Part shown: one piece after another, positions 1-8,982 of the stretch
Layout of the letters: every line of letters begins with the position of its first letter
How positions within the stretch are numbered: position 1 is the stretch's first letter
NCBI RefSeq assembly: GCF_003697165.2
Contig: NZ_CP033092.2
Coordinates: forward strand, 1,798,001-1,862,000
Direction: 5' to 3'
DNA from: Escherichia coli DSM 30083 = JCM 1649 = ATCC 11775
Lineage (GTDB): Bacteria; Pseudomonadota; Gammaproteobacteria; Enterobacterales; Enterobacteriaceae
DNA length: 64,000 bases
Position numbers and translations under genes: made by a program
The notes under the pieces: generated by a model
Seen by the model: only the letters and a program-made list of their open reading frames with translations
Databases searched by the model: none
What the model was told of the DNA's origin: nothing

Positions 1-1463
1 CCATAATAGAGCTTGTGCACCAGCTGGCTGTCGATCTCCGGCGGTAAATGCTCATACCATTCGGTGTCGTTACGCCGCAGAGCGATATCCAGCGCCAGAA
101 TGTCTTCGACTTCATCGGAATGCACAGCCTGATAACGAATTGCTGCGCCCGCAGCGGCGAAACGGTGTAAAAACGCTTTGCTGCCTTCCTCCGGCGTACA
201 GACAAAGAAATCGCCCTCGGCCTGTTTGAAATAATCCACTAGCCACGATTTTGCTTCACCGACGCCATCGCCCGCCATTTTTAACAGCAGATGATGCTCG
301 TATTTATCGCGCCAGTTTTTCATGCGCGGCGGTAAATGGCTGGGGAACAGGTGACCGAATTTTTGCATTGCACGGTCGGTAAAATGCGGACGGAAGAATT
401 TCACTTTCTCCAGCATCGCATCGGTGCGTCCCTTGAGATTAAAGAAGAACGGCATCTTGTCGGTGCCTAACTTATCAATCATCAGGAAGGTGTCTTTGCC
501 GTATTTTTCCGCAATATCGTAGATATCCCGGTGCATATATTCCCCGGCAACCGGCAGATTTTCGAAATTAGCCAGAATATGACGGCGGATTTCGGTCAGC
601 ACTTCCGGCTGGTTGGTGCCGATATAAAACACCTGCTGATTTTTTTCCGCTTCGAAGGTATCAAGACGTACTGCAAAGACGGCCAGCTTCCCTGCGCAAC
701 CAGAAGATTCAAATAACCGATCCGGATCAGCGTTATAACGTGCGGGCGTGTCGGCTTCAATATCACGAACGCGGTGGACATAGTCATAATCGTGGGCGTG
801 ACGACCATCGTGGCGCACATCGTCATCTTTGATGCGATCGTCATCCAGCTTGCTAAGGATCTGCTCCGGCGTTTCGCCCAGATCAATCCCCAGATGGTTC
901 ACCAGCGTCAGTTTGCCATCTTCATTTATACGCGCGAATAATGACATTTCGGTATACGCCGGGCCACGTTGCACCAGCGAGCCGCCCGAGTTGTTACAAA
1001 TACCGCCGATGACCGATGCGCCTATACACGATGATCCAATCACTGAGTGCGGTTCGCGTCCCAGCGGTTTGAGGGCTTTTTCCAGTGAATAGAGCGTGGT
1101 GCCCGGATAGGCCAGCACTTGTTCGCCCTTGCCGAGAACGTGCAGCTTGTCGAGACGCAGGGTGCTGATGATCACGATATCGCGATCATAATCGTTACCG
1201 TTTGGCGTCGATCCTTCGGTCAGGCCTGTATTGGCAGCCTGCATCAGAATAATTTTGTCAGCGGTGACGCAGGCTTTCAGCACCCGCCACAATTCCAGTA
1301 GTGAGCCAGGGAAAACGACAGCCAGCGCGTCGCCCTGACCAGAACGGAAGCCCTTGCGATAGCGGGCCGTTTTGGCGGGATCGGTGAGCAGGTGTGAATG
1401 ACCGACCAGACGGGCAAGTTCATTCAAAAAGGCTTTATTATCAGTTGTTGTCATGGAAGACAT
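1..1463 (-). CDS. dld: D-lactate dehydrogenase (quinone), 3' end outside window
   Basis: FAD-dependent peripheral inner-membrane enzyme that oxidises D-lactate to pyruvate and passes electrons to quinone. About 487 of the usual 571 residues are present; the C-terminal part lies left of base 1. The translation starts MSSMTTTDNKAF and continues with the FAD-binding PCMH-type region (GICNNSGGSLVQRGP) and the membrane-binding central part (HDGRHAHDYDYVHRVRD). An in-frame second ATG three codons downstream (base 1454) is an alternative start. The protein matches the recalled E. coli Dld almost residue for residue. It is transcribed divergently from bglX, with about 195 bp between the two starts. 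Confidence 0.97.
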   Translation of the reverse strand, partial: MSSMTTTDNKAFLNELARLVGHSHLLTDPAKTARYRKGFRSGQGDALAVVFPGSLLELWRVLKACVTADKIILMQAANTGLTEGSTPNGNDYDRDIVIISTLRLDKLHVLGKGEQVLAYPGTTLYSLEKALKPLGREPHSVIGSSCIGASVIGGICNNSGGSLVQRGPAYTEMSLFARINEDGKLTLVNHLGIDLGETPEQILSKLDDDRIKDDDVRHDGRHAHDYDYVHRVRDIEADTPARYNADPDRLFESSGCAGKLAVFAVRLDTFEAEKNQQVFYIGTNQPEVLTEIRRHILANFENLPVAGEYMHRDIYDIAEKYGKDTFLMIDKLGTDKMPFFFNLKGRTDAMLEKVKFFRPHFTDRAMQKFGHLFPSHLPPRMKNWRDKYEHHLLLKMAGDGVGEAKSWLVDYFKQAEGDFFVCTPEEGSKAFLHRFAAAGAAIRYQAVHSDEVEDILALDIALRRNDTEWYEHLPPEIDSQLVHKLYY

Positions 1464-1658
1464 TTTCCACTCCTTGTGGTGGCGAAAAAATATCACAAAC
1501 TAGAATAGCGCCTTGTATGACAATTCAGCGAGTGAATATTTTGAAAATTCAGACAATAAACTGAGCATTCTTTTTCTCTCTCCATCATGCTTATGGCAAA
1601 CTACGGTTTTTGCACCATTTTCGCTGCCACGTCGGGCAACAAAGGAAGAAAAATCCAT

Positions 1659-3956
1659 ATGAAATGGCTATGTTCAGTAGGAATCGCGGTGAGTCTGGCC
1701 CTGCAGCCAGCACTGGCGGATGATTTATTCGGCAACCATCCATTAACGCCCGAAGCGCGGGATGCGTTCGTCACCGAACTGCTTAAGAAAATGACAGTTG
1801 ACGAGAAAATTGGTCAGCTGCGCTTAATCAGCGTCGGCCCGGATAACCCGAAAGAGGCGATCCGCGAGATGATCAAAGACGGTCAGGTTGGGGCGATTTT
1901 CAACACTGTAACCCGTCAGGATATCCGCGCCATGCAGGATCAGGTGATGGAATTAAGCCGCCTGAAAATTCCTCTTTTCTTTGCTTACGACGTGCTGCAC
2001 GGTCAGCGCACGGTGTTCCCGATTAGTCTCGGTCTGGCTTCGTCTTTTAACCTCGATGCGGTGAAAACAGTCGGGCGTGTCTCTGCTTATGAAGCGGCAG
2101 ATGATGGCCTGAATATGACCTGGGCACCGATGGTCGATGTCTCGCGCGATCCGCGCTGGGGACGTGCTTCCGAAGGTTTTGGCGAAGATACGTATCTCAC
2201 CTCAATAATGGGCAAAACCATGGTGGAAGCGATGCAGGGTAAAAGCCCGGCAGATCGCTACTCGGTGATGACCAGCGTCAAACACTTTGCCGCATACGGC
2301 GCGGTAGAAGGCGGTAAAGAGTACAACACCGTCGATATGAGTCCGCAGCGCCTGTTTAACGACTATATGCCGCCGTACAAAGCGGGGCTGGATGCAGGCA
2401 GCGGTGCGGTGATGGTGGCGCTGAACTCGCTGAACGGCACGCCAGCCACCTCCGACTCCTGGCTGCTGAAAGATGTTCTGCGCGACCAGTGGGGCTTTAA
2501 AGGCATCACCGTTTCCGATCACGGCGCAATCAAAGAGCTGATTAAACATGGCACGGCGGCAGACCCAGAGGATGCGGTACGCGTGGCGCTGAAGTCCGGA
2601 ATCAACATGAGCATGAGCGACGAGTATTACTCGAAGTATCTGCCTGGGTTGATCAAATCCGGCAAAGTGACGATGGAAGAGCTGGACGATGCTGCCCGCC
2701 ATGTACTGAACGTTAAATATGATATGGGATTGTTTAACGACCCATACAGCCATTTGGGGCCGAAAGAGTCTGACCCGGTGGATACCAATGCCGAAAGCCG
2801 CCTGCACCGTAAAGAAGCGCGTGAAGTGGCGCGCGAAAGCCTGGTGTTGCTGAAAAACCGTCTCGAAACGCTGCCGCTGAAAAAATCTGCAACCATTGCG
2901 GTGGTTGGCCCGCTGGCAGACAGCAAGCGTGACGTGATGGGAAGCTGGTCGGCGGCAGGTGTCGCCGATCAATCTGTTACTGTGCTAACAGGGATTAAAA
3001 ACGCCGTCGGTGAAAACGGTAAAGTGCTGTATGCCAAAGGGGCGAACGTTACCAGTGACAAAGGCATTATCGATTTCCTGAATCAGTATGAAGAGGCGGT
3101 CAAAGTTGATCCGCGTTCGCCGCAAGAGATGCTTGATGAAGCAGTGCAAACCGCGAAACAATCTGATGTGGTGGTGGCTGTGGTCGGTGAAGCTCAGGGG
3201 ATGGCGCACGAAGCTTCCAGTCGTACCGATATCACTATTCCGCAAAGCCAACGTGACTTGATTGCGGCGCTGAAAGCCACCGGTAAACCGCTGGTGCTGG
3301 TGCTGATGAACGGGCGTCCGCTGGCGCTGGTGAAAGAAGATCAGCAGGCTGATGCGATTCTGGAAACCTGGTTTGCGGGGACTGAAGGCGGTAATGCAAT
3401 TGCCGATGTATTGTTTGGCGATTATAACCCGTCCGGCAAGCTGCCGATGTCCTTCCCGCGTTCTGTCGGGCAGATCCCGGTGTACTACAGCCATCTGAAT
3501 ACCGGGCGTCCGTATAATGCCGACAAGCCGAACAAATACACTTCGCGTTATTTTGATGAAGCTAACGGGGCGCTTTATCCGTTCGGCTATGGTCTGAGCT
3601 ATACCACTTTCACCGTCTCTGATGTGAAACTTTCTGCGCCGACCATGAAGCGTGACGGCAAAGTGACGGCCAGCGTGCAGGTGACGAACACCGGTAAACG
3701 CGAAGGGGCCACGGTAGTACAGATGTACTTGCAGGATGTGACGGCTTCCATGAGTCGCCCGGTGAAGCAGCTGAAAGGCTTTGAGAAAATCACCCTGAAA
3801 CCGGGCGAAACTCAGACCGTCAGCTTCCCAATCGATATTGAGGCGCTGAAGTTCTGGAATCAACAGATGAAATATGACGCCGAGCCTGGCAAGTTCAATG
3901 TCTTCATCGGCACTGATTCCGCACGCGTTAAGAAAGGCGAGTTTGAGTTGCTGTAA
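1659..3956 (+). CDS. bglX: Periplasmic beta-glucosidase, GH3 family
   Basis: Hydrolyses beta-glucosides in the periplasm. 765 residues from the chosen ATG, the usual BglX length. The reading frame is open 24 codons further upstream, but AAGGAAG lies just before 1659 and a signal peptide begins there (MKWLCSVGIAVSLALQPALA, cleavage before DD at 21). GH3 N-domain motifs are visible: KHF at 208-210, and the nucleophile Asp287 in VSDHGAI. The C-terminal part has the GH3 C domain (GEAQGMAHEASSR) and a fibronectin III-like domain after about residue 650 (VTNTGKREGATVVQMYL). It appears monocistronic; a REP element follows the stop codon. Confidence 0.97.
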   Translation: MKWLCSVGIAVSLALQPALADDLFGNHPLTPEARDAFVTELLKKMTVDEKIGQLRLISVGPDNPKEAIREMIKDGQVGAIFNTVTRQDIRAMQDQVMELSRLKIPLFFAYDVLHGQRTVFPISLGLASSFNLDAVKTVGRVSAYEAADDGLNMTWAPMVDVSRDPRWGRASEGFGEDTYLTSIMGKTMVEAMQGKSPADRYSVMTSVKHFAAYGAVEGGKEYNTVDMSPQRLFNDYMPPYKAGLDAGSGAVMVALNSLNGTPATSDSWLLKDVLRDQWGFKGITVSDHGAIKELIKHGTAADPEDAVRVALKSGINMSMSDEYYSKYLPGLIKSGKVTMEELDDAARHVLNVKYDMGLFNDPYSHLGPKESDPVDTNAESRLHRKEAREVARESLVLLKNRLETLPLKKSATIAVVGPLADSKRDVMGSWSAAGVADQSVTVLTGIKNAVGENGKVLYAKGANVTSDKGIIDFLNQYEEAVKVDPRSPQEMLDEAVQTAKQSDVVVAVVGEAQGMAHEASSRTDITIPQSQRDLIAALKATGKPLVLVLMNGRPLALVKEDQQADAILETWFAGTEGGNAIADVLFGDYNPSGKLPMSFPRSVGQIPVYYSHLNTGRPYNADKPNKYTSRYFDEANGALYPFGYGLSYTTFTVSDVKLSAPTMKRDGKVTASVQVTNTGKREGATVVQMYLQDVTASMSRPVKQLKGFEKITLKPGETQTVSFPIDIEALKFWNQQMKYDAEPGKFNVFIGTDSARVKKGEFELL

Positions 3957-3971
3957 TTTTCGATGTTTGTA

Positions 3972-4002
<31 letters not shown>

Positions 4003-4084
4003 AAGAAACGCCGGGCAAAATATGCCTTTTAAGTATTTATCTGATTCTGCAACTGAATCCGTCCGCTCAGGCTAACTCCGCCAT

Positions 4085-4140
4085 TATCAACTATGCTTTT
4101 CTCTTAATTCGCTGAAAACAACAGTAAAAGAATGAGGAAA
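4085..4140 (+). promoter_or_regulatory. Candidate stationary-phase promoter of osmF
   Basis: The sequence CTATGCTTTT near 4090 resembles an extended sigma-S type -10 (CTATACT), and the osmF-yehYXW operon is known to be RpoS and osmotically induced in K-12. There is no good -35, which fits sigma-S use. The start point is inferred. GAGGAAAG at 4134-4141 is the ribosome binding site for osmF. Confidence 0.35.
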
Positions 4141-4145
4141 GCATC

Positions 4146-5063
4146 ATGCCACTCTCAAAGGTCTGGGCAGGTTCACTGGTTTTGTTGGCAGCCGTGAGCC
4201 TGCCGCTACAGGCGGCTTCCCCCGTTAAGGTTGGTTCAAAAATCGATACGGAAGGCGCGCTGCTCGGCAATATCATTTTGCAGGTGCTGGAAAGTCACGG
4301 CGTTCCTACGGTAAATAAAGTGCAGCTGGGAACGACTCCCGTAGTGCGCGGGGCGATCACTTCTGGCGAGCTGGATATCTATCCGGAATATACTGGCAAT
4401 GGCGCGTTTTTCTTTAAAGATGAAAACGATACGGCATGGAAAAACGCGCAGCAAGGCTATGAGAAAGTCAAAAAACTCGATGCAGAGCAAAACAAGTTAA
4501 TCTGGCTGACGCCCGCGCCTGCAAATAACACCTGGACCATCGCCGTGCGTCAGGATGTGGCAGAGAAAAACAAACTCACTTCGCTTGCCGAGCTGAGTCG
4601 TTATCTGAAAGAGGGTGGCAACTTCAAACTGGCAGCCTCGGCAGAGTTTATTGAACGCGCCGATGCCTTACCCGCGTTTGAAAAAGCCTATGGCTTTAAG
4701 CTCGGTCAGGATCAGTTGCTGTCACTGGCCGGTGGTGACACGGCGGTGACGATCAAAGCCGCTGCCCAGCAAACTTCTGGTGTTAATGCCGCAATGGCTT
4801 ACGGCACCGACGGCCCGGTTGCGGCGCTGGGGCTGCAAACCTTAAGCGATCCGCAAGGCGTGCAACCTATCTACGCGCCTGCGCCAGTGGTGCGTGAGTC
4901 GGTGCTGAAAGAGTATCCGCAAATAGCACAGTGGCTACAGCCAGTCTTCGCCAGCCTCGATGAAAAAACATTGCAGCAGCTGAATGCCAGCATTGCAGTG
5001 GAAGGACTGGATGCCAAAAAAGTGGCAGCCGACTACCTGAAACAAAAAGGGTGGACGAAGTAA
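4146..5063 (+). CDS. osmF: Periplasmic glycine-betaine-type binding protein OsmF
   Basis: Substrate-binding subunit of the OsmF-YehYXW ABC importer (also called YehZ). 305 residues with a Sec signal peptide (hydrophobic stretch 9-20, cleavage after QAA near 24). The mature part is an OpuAC-type betaine-binding domain: VGSKIDTEGALLGNII at the start, then GELDIYPEYTGNG and the later NAAMAYGTDGPV segment. In K-12 the system binds glycine betaine with low affinity and is not a major osmoprotectant importer. First gene of a four-gene operon; yehY follows after 6 bp. Confidence 0.95.
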   Translation: MPLSKVWAGSLVLLAAVSLPLQAASPVKVGSKIDTEGALLGNIILQVLESHGVPTVNKVQLGTTPVVRGAITSGELDIYPEYTGNGAFFFKDENDTAWKNAQQGYEKVKKLDAEQNKLIWLTPAPANNTWTIAVRQDVAEKNKLTSLAELSRYLKEGGNFKLAASAEFIERADALPAFEKAYGFKLGQDQLLSLAGGDTAVTIKAAAQQTSGVNAAMAYGTDGPVAALGLQTLSDPQGVQPIYAPAPVVRESVLKEYPQIAQWLQPVFASLDEKTLQQLNASIAVEGLDAKKVAADYLKQKGWTK

Positions 5064-5069
5064 TTTCCC

Positions 5070-6227
5070 GTGACTTATTTCCGTATTAATCCTGTTCTGG
5101 CGCTGCTGCTGTTGCTGACGGCAATCGCAGCGGCGCTGCCGTTTATCAGTTACGCACCTAATCGTTTAGTTTCGGGTGAGGGGCGTCATCTCTGGCAGCT
5201 GTGGCCGCAAACTCTCTGGATGCTGGTGGGCGTTGGTTGCGCCTGGCTGACAGCCTGTTTTATTCCCGCTAAAAAAGGCAGCATTTTTGCACTCATTCTG
5301 GCGCAATTCGTCTTCGTATTGCTGGTGTGGGGAGCTGGAAAGGCGGCGACACAACTGGCGCAAAATGGCAGTGCGCTGGCGCGTACCAGCCTCGGCAGTG
5401 GTTTCTGGCTGGCTGCGGCGCTGGCACTGCTGGCCTGTAGCGATGCCATCCGCCGAATCTCCACGCATCCGCTGTGGCGCTGGTTGTTGCATATGCAGAT
5501 TGCCATTATTCCGCTGTGGTTGCTGTACTCCGGCACGCTTAACGATCTCTCGTTAATGAAAGAATACGCCAACCGTCAGGATGTGTTTGACGACGCGCTG
5601 GCACAACATCTGACGTTGCTGTTTGGTGCGGTGCTGCCTGCGTTAGTGATTGGTGTGCCGTTGGGCATCTGGTGCTACTTTTCCACCGCGCGGCAGGGAG
5701 CGATTTTTTCTCTGCTGAATGTCATTCAGACCGTGCCTTCGATAGCGCTCTTTGGCCTGCTGATTGCGCCGCTTGCCGCGCTGGTTACGGCCTTTCCGTG
5801 GCTGGGAATGCTCGGCATAGCAGGAACCGGAATGACACCCGCACTGATTGCGCTGGTGCTCTATGCCTTGCTGCCGCTGGTGCGCGGCGTAGTAGTCGGC
5901 TTGAACCAGATCCCGCGCGATGTGCTGGAGAGCGCCAGAGCGATGGGGATGAGCGGGGTGCAGCGTTTCCTGCATGTTCAGTTACCGCTGGCGTTACCGG
6001 TATTTCTGCGCAGCCTGCGGGTGGTGATGGTACAAACCGTTGGCATGGCGGTGATTGCGGCGTTAATCGGCGCAGGCGGTTTTGGTGCGCTGGTTTTCCA
6101 GGGGCTGCTAAGCAGTGCCATTGATTTAGTGTTGCTGGGGGTGATCCCGGTAATTGTTCTGGCGGTGCTTACCGACGCGCTGTTCGATTTGCTTATCGCA
6201 CTGCTGAAGGTGAAACGTAATGATTGA
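5070..6227 (+). CDS. yehY: ABC transporter permease YehY
   Basis: Inner-membrane permease of the OsmF system. The 385-residue frame begins with GTG, 6 bp after the osmF stop; no better ATG lies nearby. It has an N-terminal extension of several hydrophobic helices (residues 8-25, 45-65, 70-90, 110-125, 140-160), which is longer than in the partner permease YehW. A BPD_transp_1 domain follows from about residue 180, with the EAA loop ESARAMGMSG...VQLPLALP near 290-315. Its 3' end overlaps yehX by 8 bp, which suggests coupled translation. Confidence 0.95.
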   Translation: MTYFRINPVLALLLLLTAIAAALPFISYAPNRLVSGEGRHLWQLWPQTLWMLVGVGCAWLTACFIPAKKGSIFALILAQFVFVLLVWGAGKAATQLAQNGSALARTSLGSGFWLAAALALLACSDAIRRISTHPLWRWLLHMQIAIIPLWLLYSGTLNDLSLMKEYANRQDVFDDALAQHLTLLFGAVLPALVIGVPLGIWCYFSTARQGAIFSLLNVIQTVPSIALFGLLIAPLAALVTAFPWLGMLGIAGTGMTPALIALVLYALLPLVRGVVVGLNQIPRDVLESARAMGMSGVQRFLHVQLPLALPVFLRSLRVVMVQTVGMAVIAALIGAGGFGALVFQGLLSSAIDLVLLGVIPVIVLAVLTDALFDLLIALLKVKRND

Positions 6228-7146
6228 ATTTAGCCATGTCAGCAAACTGTTCGGCGCACAAAAAGCCGTTAACGATCTCAATCTCAATTTTCAGGAAGGG
6301 AGTTTTTCGGTACTGATTGGCACGTCGGGTTCCGGTAAATCCACCACTCTGAAAATGATTAACCGCCTGGTGGAGCATGACAGTGGCGTGATCCGCTTTG
6401 CCGGAGAAGAAATTCGCTCGCTGCCAGTGCTGGAGTTGCGCCGCCGGATGGGCTATGCCATTCAATCTATTGGCCTGTTTCCCCACTGGAGCGTGGCGCA
6501 AAATATTGCCACCGTGCCGCAATTACAAAAATGGTCACGGGCGCGGATCGACGATCGTATCGACGAATTAATGGCGCTACTGGGGCTGGAGCCAAATTTG
6601 CGTGAGCGTTATCCGCATCAGCTTTCCGGTGGTCAGCAGCAACGTGTGGGAGTGGCCCGCGCGCTGGCTGCCGATCCGCAAGTCTTACTGATGGATGAAC
6701 CTTTTGGCGCGCTGGACCCGGTAACGCGCGGCGCGTTGCAACAAGAGATGACGCGCATACACCGTTTGCTGGGGCGTACCATTGTGCTGGTCACTCATGA
6801 TATTGATGAGGCGCTACGACTGGCAGAACATCTGGTGTTGATGGATCACGGTGAAGTGGTGCAGCAGGGCAATCCGCTGACGATGCTGACTCGTCCGACG
6901 AATGATTTTGTCCGCCAGTTTTTTGGGCATAGTGAACTGGGTGTCCGCCTGCTTTCGTTACGTAGCGTGGCGGATTACGTGCGTCGCGAAGAACGGGCAG
7001 AAGGTGAGGCGCTGGCAGAAGAGATGACGCTACGCGATGCGCTTTCTCTGTTTGTCGCGCGGGGATGCGAGGTGCTGCCGGTGGTGAACACGCAGGGCGA
7101 GCCTTGCGGCACGCTGCATTTTCAGGATCTGCTGGAGGAGGCGTAA
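6220..7146 (+). CDS. yehX: ABC transporter ATP-binding protein YehX
   Basis: Energy-coupling ATPase of the OsmF-YehYXW importer, 308 residues. Visible motifs: Walker A GTSGSGKST (34-42), Q-loop around IQSIGLFPHW, signature LSGGQQ (135-140), Walker B VLLMDE (155-160) and switch histidine His193 in VTHDIDEA. The C-terminal 80 residues (LFVARGCEVLPVVNTQGEP) look like a single CBS-type regulatory segment, as in ProV/OpuA-type ATPases, where such domains sense ionic strength; that role here is inferred. Overlaps yehY and is 4 bp from yehW. Confidence 0.95.
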   Translation: MIEFSHVSKLFGAQKAVNDLNLNFQEGSFSVLIGTSGSGKSTTLKMINRLVEHDSGVIRFAGEEIRSLPVLELRRRMGYAIQSIGLFPHWSVAQNIATVPQLQKWSRARIDDRIDELMALLGLEPNLRERYPHQLSGGQQQRVGVARALAADPQVLLMDEPFGALDPVTRGALQQEMTRIHRLLGRTIVLVTHDIDEALRLAEHLVLMDHGEVVQQGNPLTMLTRPTNDFVRQFFGHSELGVRLLSLRSVADYVRREERAEGEALAEEMTLRDALSLFVARGCEVLPVVNTQGEPCGTLHFQDLLEEA

Positions 7147-7150
7147 TCGT

Positions 7151-7882
7151 ATGAAGATGTTGCGCGATCCGCTGTTCTGGCTGATTGCTCTGTTTGTGGC
7201 GCTGATTTTCTGGCTGCCTTACAGCCAGCCGCTGTTTGCTGCCTTGTTCCCACAACTGCCACGACCCGTTTATCAGCAGGAAAGCTTTGCAGCTCTGGCA
7301 CTGGCTCATTTCTGGCTGGTGGGAATTTCGAGTTTGTTTGCGGTGATCATTGGTACTGGTGCCGGAATTGCTGTCACTCGCCCTTGGGGCGCGGGATTTC
7401 GTCCACTGGTGGAAACTATTGCCGCCGTTGGACAGACTTTTCCGCCCGTTGCAGTGCTGGCGATTGCCGTTCCGGTGATCGGCTTTGGTCTGAAACCAGC
7501 GATTATCGCCTTGATCCTTTACGGCGTGCTGCCCGTCCTGCAGGCGACACTTGCCGGGCTGGGAGCGATTGATGCCAGCGTGACAGAAGTTGCGAAAGGT
7601 ATGGGAATGAGTCGTGGTCAGCGACTGCGTAAGGTCGAGCTACCGCTGGCGGCTCCGGTGATTCTGGCGGGCGTGCGAACTTCGGTGATTATCAACATTG
7701 GTACGGCGACGATCGCCTCAACGGTAGGGGCCAGCACGCTGGGTACGCCGATCATCATCGGGCTTAGCGGATTTAATACCGCGTATGTGATCCAGGGGGC
7801 GTTACTGGTGGCACTGGCGGCGATCATCGCAGACCGCCTGTTTGAAAGGCTGGTGCAGGCGTTCAGCCAGCACGCAAAATAA
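7151..7882 (+). CDS. yehW: ABC transporter permease YehW
   Basis: Second permease of the OsmF importer, 243 residues, last gene of the operon. Hydrophobic helices begin at about residue 8, then a BPD_transp_1 core. The EAA cytoplasmic loop that docks on the ATPase is [20 protein letters not shown] around residues 141-160. The last 20 bp overlap the 3' end of the convergent small gene yohO. Confidence 0.95.
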
Positions 7883-7970
7883 AGGTATAACCTGCGAGCA
7901 TGACGCCACCAATTCCGCCTAACGCCATAAACAGGAACAGGGCGATGACCCCAATTTTAGCTATGCGCAT
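7863..7970 (-). CDS. yohO: Small membrane protein YohO
   Basis: 35 codons: [20 protein letters not shown] followed by [15 protein letters not shown] and TGA. Nearly all of it is one predicted transmembrane helix (residues 5-30). AAGGAGTGCATT directly before the ATG is a strong ribosome binding site. It matches K-12 YohO, an annotated small inner-membrane protein of unknown role. The stop codon lies inside the end of yehW on the opposite strand, so the two genes overlap by 20 bp tail to tail. Confidence 0.9.
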
Positions 7971-8029
7971 AATGCACTCCTTATGTTAACGAAAGGATTG
8001 TACAGTAAAGCGCATTTGTTAACGAATCA

Positions 8030-8761
8030 TTAAATGCCGAGTGGGAAAATATCATGGCCTTGTTCCTGCCAACTGGTGAGTTGCTGTTGTTGGGCGGAGG
8101 TTCGATTATCACCGCACCATACCAGCAATGTACGGCCTTCGAACAGTTCAGGGCGTAGTTGATTGAGCGAGTGGGCGAGGACATCAATGCGCCATCCTTG
8201 TTGACTGGCAATCCAGCCCTCCAGCCACAGACGAGTGGTATCCTGAATATTCCAGCCAACCACCAGTGCATCTTTACCCTGTTTTTTGCGCGCCGAAGCC
8301 AGGCAAATAGAGATGTAGTTGATCAGTACGCCGTCGAGGATCGCCAGCAGCGCCTGGAGAGTCGCTTGTTGGCACTGAAGCCGTCGGCGCAGAGGAATAA
8401 ACAGATGTGTGGTGAGTGTCTGGGCGGGGTAATCCTGACCGCGCTCTTTGATCCACGTTCGCAGGCTATGCAGATTGCCGCTTTGCAGGTAAGTCAGTAA
8501 TGTTTCTTGCTGATCGCGCCAGCCGTTCTGCACATCAACATTTTCATTACTGAGCAGCATTTTTACTTTGCTGACCTGCACGCCGTTGTCGATCCAGCGT
8601 TTGATCTCGCGGATCCGGTCAATATCGGCATCGTTGAACAGCCGATGACCGCCGTCTGTCCGTTGTGGTTTCAGCAATCCGTAACGCCTCTGCCACGCGC
8701 GTAACGTGACAGGGTTAATATCACAAAGCAACGCCACTTCACCAATTGTGTAAAGCGCCAT
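8030..8761 (-). CDS. mlrA: MerR-like transcription activator of csgD (curli)
   Basis: 243 residues. The N-terminal MerR-type winged helix (residues 2-70: YTIGEVALLCDINPVTLRAW, then GGHRLFNDADIDRI) is followed by a C-terminal region resembling the B12-binding/sensor fold of the CarA-like group, which in MlrA is not known to bind cobalamin. In E. coli MlrA activates csgD under RpoS control within the cyclic-di-GMP cascade (YciR/DgcM partners) and so controls curli and biofilm matrix. The gene is intact. Divergent from btsS with about 220 bp between starts. Confidence 0.95.
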   Translation of the reverse strand: MALYTIGEVALLCDINPVTLRAWQRRYGLLKPQRTDGGHRLFNDADIDRIREIKRWIDNGVQVSKVKMLLSNENVDVQNGWRDQQETLLTYLQSGNLHSLRTWIKERGQDYPAQTLTTHLFIPLRRRLQCQQATLQALLAILDGVLINYISICLASARKKQGKDALVVGWNIQDTTRLWLEGWIASQQGWRIDVLAHSLNQLRPELFEGRTLLVWCGDNRTSAQQQQLTSWQEQGHDIFPLGI

Positions 8762-8982
8762 CGTCTCACCCTTGCTCGCGAGGTCCCGGTTTAACTTTAG
8801 ACGCAGTTTTGCGAACCAGGTAGTTTTGCCCGTTTTTTGTGCATCTATAGGGTGATTTTATTTTTGCCAGGCGATTTTGAGTGATCGTACTCACGAATTC
8901 TCATTTTTCTGCAAGAGTTCAAAGAAAGTTAAACGCAAGCAATGTATGTTACGCGTTTTAAAGGGAAGTGTGGTTTGCGGGT

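Noticed and set aside
2202..2972. Long minus-strand open frame of 256 codons
   Set aside because: It lies entirely antisense to bglX, has no ribosome site and a residue composition typical of an antisense shadow.
2985..3863. Long minus-strand open frame of 292 codons
   Set aside because: Antisense to bglX, same reasons; bglX is unambiguous.
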